Shown here piece after piece: positions 1 to 5,316 of a DNA stretch of 5,350 bases. The notes under the pieces were generated by a model. That model had not been told where the DNA came from. It saw only the letters and a program-made list of their open reading frames with translations, and searched no databases. This stretch comes from Candidatus Bathyarchaeota archaeon (lineage in GTDB: Archaea; Asgardarchaeota; Lokiarchaeia; Sigyniarchaeales; Sigyniarchaeaceae), in contig WJJB01000026.1 in assembly GCA_014729935.1 (NCBI GenBank), forward strand, positions 1-5,350, written 5' to 3'. Position numbers and translations under genes: made by a program. Positions within the stretch are counted from its first letter, which is position 1; every line of letters starts with the position of its first letter.

Positions 1-210
1 AAGAACCAAGTTCTCGTGGAATGTTTTATCAAGAAATGCCTCTAGCATGAATGATTCCCTGCCTGTCCTGAAATGATGAATTCCCTCGCGCACCACTTCA
101 TTGTATCTTGTACCACGGACGAGGAATGATATCTCATCGACGGAGGTCGCTCGAAGCAACGCATTGAACAATTCCACGTTTCCCAAGTATTCCTCTACTG
201 CATGAATCAT
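1..210 (-). CDS. Partial gene (5' part only), probable A/V-type ATP synthase subunit C-like protein
   Basis: Seventy codons are open on the minus strand from an ATG at 210-208 to the left edge, so the C-terminal part lies outside the window. An in-frame TAA at 243-241 limits the 5' end. The ATG has a strong Shine-Dalgarno sequence, GGAGGG, five bases upstream, which favours it over a TTG at 231-229. The protein is helical. Its pattern is a LL-x5-DEI block (residues 18-27), then GTRYNEVV (33-40), then a MLEAFLDKTF block (55-64). From memory this resembles the first helical repeat of archaeal AhaC/NtpC, the central-stalk subunit C (eukaryotic subunit d) joining the rotor shaft to the membrane ring. 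If so, the gene lacks only a short N-terminal stretch of the usual family. No other ATPase subunit is visible. The reading frame is well supported; the family call is tentative. It is transcribed divergently from the activase gene. Confidence 0.6.
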   Translation of the reverse strand, partial: MIHAVEEYLGNVELFNALLRATSVDEISFLVRGTRYNEVVREGIHHFRTGRESFMLEAFLDKTFHENLVL

Positions 211-221
211 CTGGTCCCTCC
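211..221 (-). promoter_or_regulatory. Shine-Dalgarno site of the left-edge minus-strand gene
   Basis: On the minus strand GGAGGG occupies 221-216 and is followed by a five-base spacer to the ATG at 210-208. It is the strongest ribosome-binding site in the window and fixes the start of the partial subunit C-like gene. Confidence 0.7.
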
Positions 222-273
222 ATTTTTTCAAGGCAGCCTTTTAAACAGCGCGATGTTAATGTTATTGTTCCAC

Positions 274-277
274 GAGG
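274..277 (+). promoter_or_regulatory. Ribosome-binding site that decides the activase start
   Basis: GAGG lies eight bases before the ATG at 286. The reading frame is open further upstream to an ATG at 202, but that extension would add 28 residues ahead of the nucleotide-binding strand and would overlap the start of the divergent gene. A weak A/T box, TTTTAAA (239-245), lies about 44 bases before the ATG and could be a promoter element. That part is uncertain. Confidence 0.5.
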
Positions 278-285
278 CATCACAG

Positions 286-1068
286 ATGACACTCACAGTT
301 GGCATAGATATTGGTTCCTTGGCTACAAAGGTAGTCGTCCTCAAGGATAACGACATCTTGGATTATAAGATCGAGCGAAGCAGGCATTCCTTCAAGAAAC
401 GGAGTGCGGAAATAGTGGAGGAATTGCTAAATGCTCATGGTCTGCAAATGAAAAACGTGGACAAGGTTCTCGGGACGGGATACGGGCGGCACTCCATCAA
501 GGATATCTTCGGGGAGCCACCGGTTACCGAAATTACAGCCCACGCTAAAGGCGTCCATTATTTCTTACCTAGCGTCCACACGGTTATAGACATGGGGGGA
601 CAGGATACCAAGGTGATCATCCTAGGCAAAAAGGGAAAAGTGCTTGATTTTCAGATGAACGACAAGTGCGCCGCTGGTACCGGACGCTTCCTGGAGGTCA
701 TGGCCAAGACTTTGGAGATCGACTTGGAAAGCATGGGGGAAATGGATGCAAAGCATACCACAGAGATCACGATCTCGTCCACCTGCACCGTGTTCGCAGA
801 ATCGGAAGTGATTAGTCTCATCGCTTCTGGAGCAAGCAAGCCAAATATTATCCACGGGATTCACAAGGCAATCGCATCTAGGGTGAATGGAATGGTGAGG
901 CGCATGGGTGTGGTAGAAGATGTAGCATTTTGCGGTGGGGTTGCCAAGAATGATGGCATGATCCGTGCTTTGGAAAGCGAGCTTGGAACCCAGCTCCACA
1001 TTGCTAAGGATCCACAAATCACTGGAGCCGTGGGATCGGCGGTAATTGCACGGGAGCGGCTTACCTGA
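286..1068 (+). CDS. Activator ATPase of 2-hydroxyacyl-CoA dehydratase / benzoyl-CoA reductase type (HgdC/BcrA/BadF family)
   Basis: The product has 260 residues, the usual length for a single-domain activator. It has the acetate kinase/Hsp70/actin fold. The phosphate-1 loop is GIDIGSLATK (residues 6-15), a TGYGRHS motif is at 64-70, the phosphate-2 strand is DMGGQDTK (102-109), and the adenosine-side motif is FCGGVAKN (215-222). Cys128 in NDKCAAGTG and Cys167 in STCTVFAESEV match the two cysteines that, in HgdC homodimers, hold one [4Fe-4S] cluster between the subunits. In known members, ATP hydrolysis drives a low-potential electron into a dehydratase or reductase partner in the cytoplasm. 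No partner subunit is encoded here, so the substrate is unknown. Single-domain relatives of this type are also found with uncharacterised large proteins. The 286 start places the GIDIGS strand at the N-terminus as in the family. The gene converges on the RING/TPR gene, 23 bases away. Confidence 0.9.
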   Translation: MTLTVGIDIGSLATKVVVLKDNDILDYKIERSRHSFKKRSAEIVEELLNAHGLQMKNVDKVLGTGYGRHSIKDIFGEPPVTEITAHAKGVHYFLPSVHTVIDMGGQDTKVIILGKKGKVLDFQMNDKCAAGTGRFLEVMAKTLEIDLESMGEMDAKHTTEITISSTCTVFAESEVISLIASGASKPNIIHGIHKAIASRVNGMVRRMGVVEDVAFCGGVAKNDGMIRALESELGTQLHIAKDPQITGAVGSAVIARERLT

Positions 1069-1080
1069 ACCCAATCGCGT

Positions 1081-1112
1081 GTTTTAATCCTTCAATCCTT
1101 TAATTCTTCCAT
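1081..1112 (+). terminator. Possible T-rich archaeal terminator after the activase gene
   Basis: Thirteen bases after the activase stop, the plus strand carries a run of short T tracts (TTTTAA, CCTTTAATTC) with no stem-loop. Archaeal RNA polymerase can terminate on such tracts. The stretch overlaps the 3' end of the convergent RING/TPR gene, so its composition may simply reflect coding sequence. Confidence 0.25.
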
Positions 1113-1766
1113 GCGACGGTTGACAAGCACCCAATCCTTGTTATCCTTCAACATTTCGGGTGAATACTGATCCTCAAGCAATTTTTTTACCTTCTCGAAC
1201 AATTCAAGTGCATCAGGTTTTCTATCATTCTTGAGCATGATTTCTGCAAGGAATAGATTTGCCAAGAAATGATCCTGATCCAGCTCCAATGTTTTATAAA
1301 AGAAATGCTGTGCAAGCATGTAATTGTTGCGTTGGAAGTTCACGACGCCAAACAGGAAGGTGGCTTCGATATCGTTGGGATTCTCTTGCAGGATGTCAAA
1401 GAGGTGCAAGATGGCAATTTCATGGTTGAACTGATCGATGGCTTCTTGGGCTAGATTGATCTTCCTCGCGTATCTTGCCCATGTTGGCACTTGGGTGCCC
1501 TCTTCCTCATCCACGACCCGTAATTCAAAGGAGATTTGCCTTCCATCTTGCTTGAATGCTTGCTTGATTCCAAACAAATCCTCGACGATCGCACGGGGAT
1601 ATTCCAGGTGGCATATTGGGCAAAAGATCTCCTCGCTAGAGAGTAGCTTGGCTGCACGCACCCATGTTTCCAAGCATGAATGATGGACCACGTGACCGTT
1701 CTCGCAACGAACCCTATCCTCATTTTCCCCTATCGGCAGGTGGCATATCAAGCATTTGCCAAGCAT
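1092..1766 (-). CDS. RING-H2 zinc finger protein with C-terminal TPR-like helices; candidate ubiquitin-type E3 or scaffold
   Basis: From the ATG at 1766 the protein has 224 residues. Cysteines and histidines form C5-x2-C8-x12-C21-x3-H25-x2-H28-x2-C31-x17-C49-x2-C52, a complete C3H2C3 (RING-H2) cross-brace. The typical Trp35 follows the sixth ligand (HHSCLETW) and a Pro follows the seventh (CPIC). An acidic linker (86-89) leads to helical repeats at about 97-199. These have TPR character, including a G/A and F/Y pattern and NPND and LDQDH turns that end repeats. A short charged tail follows. RING-H2 domains in eukaryotes bind E2 enzymes, and TPRs bind partner proteins. I infer an E3-like or scaffold role; no ubiquitin, E1 or E2 gene is present here. 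A GTG at 1811 would add 15 hydrophobic residues (NFFISRFLLNLML), but it abuts the next gene's alternative start and lacks a ribosome-binding site. The ATG fits a leaderless transcript from the TATA-like box at 1788-1796. No signal peptide is seen with this start. Confidence 0.85.
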   Translation of the reverse strand: MLGKCLICHLPIGENEDRVRCENGHVVHHSCLETWVRAAKLLSSEEIFCPICHLEYPRAIVEDLFGIKQAFKQDGRQISFELRVVDEEEGTQVPTWARYARKINLAQEAIDQFNHEIAILHLFDILQENPNDIEATFLFGVVNFQRNNYMLAQHFFYKTLELDQDHFLANLFLAEIMLKNDRKPDALELFEKVKKLLEDQYSPEMLKDNKDWVLVNRRMEELKD

Positions 1767-1787
1767 CAGGTTTAACAGGAACCGCGA

Positions 1788-1796
1788 GATAAAAAA
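1788..1796 (-). promoter_or_regulatory. TATA-like box for the RING/TPR gene
   Basis: On the minus strand this reads TTTTTTATC, centred about 26 bases before the ATG at 1766. That is the distance expected between an archaeal TATA box and the transcription start. Transcription would then begin at or beside the start codon, giving a leaderless mRNA, in keeping with the absence of a Shine-Dalgarno sequence. It lies inside the GTG-initiated extension, so if it is a real promoter that longer start is excluded. Confidence 0.4.
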
Positions 1797-1823
1797 GTTG
1801 TATCCTTTCACGTGAACCCACGG

Positions 1824-2870
1824 ATGAACACGAGAATATATAAGATTTCCTTGGAGAAAGAGCTCGATTCACAATTAGAGATTCCAGCCCGAATCTTGAG
1901 AGAGGGCGGTCTGGTTGCATTCCCCACCGAAACCGTCTATGGCTTGGGAGCGAACGCATTAAATCAAGATGCAGTTGAGCGGATATTTTGGGCGAAAAAA
2001 CGCCCTGCCACGGATCCCATCATCGTTCATGTTTCATCCAAGCACATGGCAGTATCCCTTGCAACTAAAATGCCAGATTCTGCTTGGAAGTTGATGGACG
2101 CTCACTGGCCAGGACCGCTCACTCTGATCATGCAAAAAAACGAGAAGATACCTGCCGTGGTAACTTCCCATTTACCGACTATTGCCTTGCGCATGCCCAA
2201 TCATCCAATTGCACTTCAATTGATCCGCCAAGCAGGGTGCCCGGTGGCGGCTCCCTCAGCCAATCTCTTCGAACGACCGAGTCCCACCTTGGTAGCACAC
2301 ATTCTAGAGGACTTGGACGGCAGGATAGATGCTATCATCGATGCAGGCAGCACCGAGATTGGCATCGAATCAACCATCGTCGATGTTTCGGGAGATGTTC
2401 CGATGCTTCTCAGGCCTGGAGGGATTCCCGTGGATTCCATACATTCCACCATTGGCATGATGGAGGTCCACCCGTCCATCACGCACAAACATCACGGGTT
2501 TCAAACCATTTCATCGGGCATGGAAGAAACCCATTATGCTCCTGATGCGCAACTCATCCTGGTACGGGGACAAGGAGAACGCGTGAAGCAACGCATGCGG
2601 GAATTATCAAGGGAAGCAACCGAAAAAGGGTTGAAAGTGGGAATTTTGCTTCTAAGCAATGATATCATGGTGTTCCCTGGCGCCGTGGTCGTACGGCTCG
2701 GTTCCAAAAAAAAGGACATTGCCCAACAATTATTCCAATCCTTCAGGAAGATGAACGAGCATGGCGTGGATATCATCATCACCCAAGAAACCGAGCGGTC
2801 TGGCTTGGGACTCGCCATTAACAACAGGCTGATGCGTGCAGCAAAGAAGATAATAGAGACGGGAACATAA
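1824..2870 (+). CDS. sua5: Threonylcarbamoyl-AMP synthase, Sua5 type (YrdC domain plus Sua5 domain)
   Basis: The enzyme makes L-threonylcarbamoyl-AMP from threonine, bicarbonate and ATP. This is the first step of t6A37 synthesis on ANN-decoding tRNAs, before transfer by the Kae1/KEOPS system in archaea. The product has 348 residues, normal for two-domain Sua5. The YrdC domain spans about 15-205: GGLVAFPTETVYGLGANA (28-45), the KxR motif in AKKRP (57-61), WPGPLT (95-100), the SxN motif in APSANLFERPSPT (143-155), GIESTIVD (180-187) and LLRPGGIP (195-202). The inter-domain linker SSGMEETHYAP (230-240) corresponds to the family's SPGM-x-HYAP segment. The Sua5 domain follows to the end, closing with GLGLAINNRLMRAAKK. 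A GTG at 1812 would add four residues; the ATG is preferred because the first family-like strand (RIYKISLE) follows it directly. Neither start has a clear ribosome-binding site. An A8 run at 2706-2713 keeps frame. The stop is 26 bases before the GH39 gene. Confidence 0.95.
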   Translation: MNTRIYKISLEKELDSQLEIPARILREGGLVAFPTETVYGLGANALNQDAVERIFWAKKRPATDPIIVHVSSKHMAVSLATKMPDSAWKLMDAHWPGPLTLIMQKNEKIPAVVTSHLPTIALRMPNHPIALQLIRQAGCPVAAPSANLFERPSPTLVAHILEDLDGRIDAIIDAGSTEIGIESTIVDVSGDVPMLLRPGGIPVDSIHSTIGMMEVHPSITHKHHGFQTISSGMEETHYAPDAQLILVRGQGERVKQRMRELSREATEKGLKVGILLLSNDIMVFPGAVVVRLGSKKKDIAQQLFQSFRKMNEHGVDIIITQETERSGLGLAINNRLMRAAKKIIETGT

Positions 2871-2898
2871 AATTCATTCACGGGAGTTGAGATCACAT
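2870..2898 (+). repeat. 29-base direct repeat, copy 1 (Sua5-GH39 spacer with ribosome-binding site)
   Basis: This stretch is identical to 5288-5316; the core reads TTCATTCACGGGAGTTGAGA. After a single G/A mismatch, three more bases match. The copy begins on the last base of the Sua5 stop codon and ends on the second base of the GH39 ATG, so it is the entire intergenic spacer. It carries GGGAG (2882-2886), ten bases before the ATG, the likely ribosome-binding site of the GH39 gene. Confidence 0.9.
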
Positions 2899-4651
2899 GA
2901 ATGCAGCATTAATTTCAAGACGAAAGGCTAGTATCTTGGTACTTGTTATTGGAATTGCGTATTTCTTGGCCGCCAGTGCAGGATTCTACATGATCATCCA
3001 TGGCGGACGTGAAGCACGCATTGATATATGGATGAATACTGAAGCGTCATTGGACGGCGATAATGAATCCAAATCAGCCGATATCAGACGTTGGAACGTC
3101 CATCCCTTGTGTATTGCCTCGGATGAATTTGCAGCTGCACAACAACCCAGGGGCGTGCAATTTTGGGATTATATCAAGCAGGAAGCGCCGGGTATCTTCA
3201 AATACGCCCGCCTGCATAATATATTCACCTCTAGCGCGGGTGATAGACGAGGTGAAGCCAATGCAGGGGGTGATGTGGTTCAGCAGCATCCAAACGGGAC
3301 GATATTCTACAATTGGACAAAAGTGAATGATCTCTATGATAACATCACTTCTGCTGGTATCACTCCCTTTGTAGAAATCGGATTCATGCCAGTCCTGCTA
3401 TCTCGAATATCCGATCCGGGTAACAAACCCGAACGACGCTTACCCGGCAATTTCACGGAATGGAGGAACTTGATACGGGCCTTCTTGCACCATGTTGGTA
3501 ATCGTTATGGCAACGAAACCATCAAGGAATGGCGATTCGAGGTGTGGAACGAACCGGATGCGGGATCCTTCTGGTCGGATGAGGATAATGATTACATGCG
3601 TCTCTATAACGAAACCGCCAGTGAAATCAAGACATTCTCCCCAGAGTTACGCGTGGGTGGACCTGCCATTGCTAATGATTACGATTTTTTTGAAAGGTTC
3701 CTCGAGTTTTGTAGCACTAACGACGTGCCCCTTGATTTCATCTCATTTCATGCAAAGGGTGGGCACGGTGGTGAAATATTTCCATCACATGAAACCTTGG
3801 TTGGAAAAGTGAGGAAATACGTATCCATTATCAAAACATTCCCGGAATATGATCAACGTGGTGATGGCACCGAGTATTTCCTCACCGAGGCGGATCCCAT
3901 CGTCGGTTCCCACAAGAATAAGATAGAACGACCGGAATTTGCCTTCCGGGACACGGAATATTATCCCGCCTGGTATGTAAATACACTCGTGCAGCTGGTC
4001 CAATTACAACTTGAATTGGACGCGAGCATCCACGGGATGTTCTCGCATAACATCCTGTTTCCGTGGGAGGTGAAAACATTTCACGGGACGCGTGGTTTCC
4101 TGACACCATTATTCTCTGCAACGGATACCATCGAAACATCCATACCGGGAGACATGCCCTTGGAACCGAGCACCGGGGTTCTTGGAAAGCCAATCTTTAC
4201 CGGGGCGCAACTGGTAGGCAAGATCCCTTGGAATCAATCCCTTCTTCTCGAAACCAAAGTTACTGGAAGGTGCGCCAGGTTCAACATGATCAATGCTCTT
4301 GGCTTCAAGATCCTTGATGGAAGAATCTTGGTGCTCATCGCGCACCAGGAGGAAATTCAAGATGCCCGCACCACCAGGATCGCTAGCGTCAACATTGAAC
4401 TGGATGAAACACCCCTTTCACCGGTGGAAGTGAAAGAATGGCGCATTGATGCGAGTGATAACAATGCCTTCAGAATTTGGGAAAACATGGGTGAGCCTGA
4501 ACGGCTAAATCCCCAACAAGTAGCTGATTTGCAAGATGTCGCACGTTTATCGTCCACATCAAGCACGATGGTAGAAACGGAAGGCAGGACGCTACATCTC
4601 GATATCACGTTAGAGCCGTACACAACTCTTTTATTGGAATGCTTCCCGTGA
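2897..4651 (+). CDS. Membrane-anchored GH39 glycosidase, alpha-L-iduronidase-like
   Basis: The 584-residue product starts with RRK (8-10) and one hydrophobic segment (about 12-34). This is a signal anchor that would place the rest outside the cell. A (beta/alpha)8 clan GH-A domain follows, about 60-400. Glu219 in VWNEPD is the expected acid/base. Glu331 in LTEADPIVG is the expected nucleophile; the EADP-x-VG context matches alpha-L-iduronidase (DEADPLVG) better than the beta-xylosidase branch of GH39. LRVGGP (251-256) and DFISFHAKG (280-288) also recall iduronidase (LRLGGP, DYISLHRKG). Residues about 440-584 look like a beta-sandwich, as in GH39. Family members cleave terminal iduronate or xylose from polysaccharides with retention of configuration; the substrate here is unknown, perhaps a uronic-acid-rich extracellular or host glycan. 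Eight N-x-S/T sequons (Asn 56, 133, 139, 149, 185, 206, 238, 446) fit an N-glycosylated archaeal surface protein. The start has GGGAG upstream. It may be co-transcribed with Sua5, though the functions are unrelated. Confidence 0.88.
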   Translation: MNAALISRRKASILVLVIGIAYFLAASAGFYMIIHGGREARIDIWMNTEASLDGDNESKSADIRRWNVHPLCIASDEFAAAQQPRGVQFWDYIKQEAPGIFKYARLHNIFTSSAGDRRGEANAGGDVVQQHPNGTIFYNWTKVNDLYDNITSAGITPFVEIGFMPVLLSRISDPGNKPERRLPGNFTEWRNLIRAFLHHVGNRYGNETIKEWRFEVWNEPDAGSFWSDEDNDYMRLYNETASEIKTFSPELRVGGPAIANDYDFFERFLEFCSTNDVPLDFISFHAKGGHGGEIFPSHETLVGKVRKYVSIIKTFPEYDQRGDGTEYFLTEADPIVGSHKNKIERPEFAFRDTEYYPAWYVNTLVQLVQLQLELDASIHGMFSHNILFPWEVKTFHGTRGFLTPLFSATDTIETSIPGDMPLEPSTGVLGKPIFTGAQLVGKIPWNQSLLLETKVTGRCARFNMINALGFKILDGRILVLIAHQEEIQDARTTRIASVNIELDETPLSPVEVKEWRIDASDNNAFRIWENMGEPERLNPQQVADLQDVARLSSTSSTMVETEGRTLHLDITLEPYTTLLLECFP

Positions 4652-4714
4652 TTGCAACAAGGATGGGGTGCTTGAACGCAGATCCCCGCCCCTACTTCAA
4701 ACCTAAACAATCCG

Positions 4715-4729
4715 GACATCGGGGATGTC
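4715..4729. repeat. Small perfect inverted repeat after the GH39 gene
   Basis: GACATC (4715-4720) and GATGTC (4724-4729) are complementary arms around a three-base GGG loop, 64 bases beyond the GH39 stop. No T run follows on either side, so it is not an obvious terminator. It could be part of the old transposon end or simply chance. Confidence 0.35.
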
Positions 4730-4769
4730 AAGCTGCCTTGGTTAGCTGGATGGGTGGTACTAGCATCCC

Positions 4770-4794
4770 CCGCGGGAGCATGTAGCCCCTGCGG
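4770..4794 (-). other. Hairpin just past the tnpB stop: candidate IS200/IS605 right end or omegaRNA scaffold remnant
   Basis: Arms CCGCGGGAGC (4770-4779) and GCCCCTGCGG (4785-4794) pair at nine of ten positions, counting one G-T wobble, with one A/C mismatch and a five-base loop. It starts five bases after the tnpB stop in the tnpB direction. In IS200/IS605-type elements a subterminal hairpin lies there, and the omegaRNA (reRNA) that guides TnpB overlaps this end. The position and structure are seen; the identity is inferred. The exact element boundary cannot be placed. Confidence 0.45.
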
Positions 4795-4798
4795 ATAA

Positions 4799-5277
4799 TT
4801 ATGCGGCAAGGATGTTCCGCGCCGCGTTGAGGTCGCTGTCGAGCGCGAGACCGCATTCGGGGTTGGTGCAAAGAACGGTTTTCCCAACCTCTCGCCGATT
4901 GTTCCACATCTACCGTATTTCTTGGAGGTATTCCTCGGGTTCACGAGTTCCACCAACATACCTTTTCGCCTCGCCATCGGCGACACGTGGGCTTGAACCC
5001 GTGAGTAGATCTAGTGGACCTACCGCGTGACGAGGGAAAGCCCGAACTTTATCTTGGACGAGCACCGGGACCCGCTCAAGTCTTCCATCCGGATGACTTG
5101 CACCCGCTCGTGCTCGCCCGCCGTCCTCGTGCACGATTATCTTCCCCGAAACATCCCATCGCTGCAACGTCTTGTGGATGCCCCTATCATGTCAGCAGCC
5201 AAGCCAATCCTCATTCGAACCATCTTCCTCCAGTGAAACACGTGCCTCTCGCTTTTATAGCCTTGTACCCTATGCAT
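4799..5277 (-). pseudogene. tnpB: Decayed tnpB (IS200/IS605 OrfB, RNA-guided nuclease) remnant
   Basis: This is the C-terminal part of a TnpB, broken at several points. One minus-strand frame reads VQVIRMEDLSG (5103-5071), where the Glu of MEDL is the RuvC-II residue, and then LVELVNPRNTSK (4954-4919 region). In the same frame are TAA at 5139-5137 and TAG at 5022-5020 and 5013-5011. The zinc ribbon begins KKYGRCG, so its first cysteine is now Tyr (TAC at 4917-4915). After GERLGK the frame breaks at an A4 run (4882-4879). Restoring one A gives VLCTNPECGLALDSDLNAARN, truncated here to the visible RuvC-III motif DSDLNAARN, and a natural stop at 4801-4799. Another frame shift probably lies near 5125, where KIIVHE sits out of frame. 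Intact TnpB proteins are about 370-420 residues; only about 160 codons remain, and the N-terminal and RuvC-I parts are missing. The 5' limit is approximate. The DNA is clearly more GC-rich than the GH39 gene, suggesting foreign origin. Confidence 0.88.
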
Positions 5278-5287
5278 GTTGTCTATG

Positions 5288-5316
5288 AAATTCATTCACG
5301 GGAGTTGAGATCACAT
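5288..5316 (+). repeat. 29-base direct repeat, copy 2
   Basis: This is an exact match to 2870-2898, including the GGGAG motif (5300-5304). The base that completes the GH39 ATG in copy 1 is A here, giving ATA, and no long plus-strand reading frame follows in the 34 bases left. It lies directly beyond the 5' side of the tnpB remnant. It could be the 5' leader of a lost or degraded paralogue, a recombination footprint, or a conserved leader of a gene lying to the right. Confidence 0.9.

Noticed and set aside
202..285. Activase start at ATG 202
   Set aside because: The extra 28 residues precede the nucleotide-binding strand, are not family-like, and overlap the divergent gene's start; ATG 286 has GAGG upstream.
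1833..1844. TATA-like AGAATATATAAG as a promoter
   Set aside because: It lies inside the Sua5 coding sequence (codons for R-I-Y-K), downstream of the start required by family alignment.
2706..2713. A8 run in Sua5 as a frameshift or slippage site
   Set aside because: The reading frame and Sua5 domain motifs continue intact on both sides.
4357..4986. Long minus-strand reading frame overlapping the 3' end of the GH39 gene
   Set aside because: Its first part is the tnpB zinc-ribbon region. Past the frame break at 4879-4882 it only reads out of frame through tnpB and antisense to GH39.
4989..5000. GGGTTCAAGCCC on the minus strand as a tRNA T-arm
   Set aside because: The T stem does not extend to five pairs and no anticodon or acceptor arm can be found; it lies inside the tnpB remnant.
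5249..5262. Minus-strand GGCTATAAAAGCGAG as a promoter
   Set aside because: It falls in the likely coding part of the tnpB remnant and no start codon at suitable spacing opens a credible frame.
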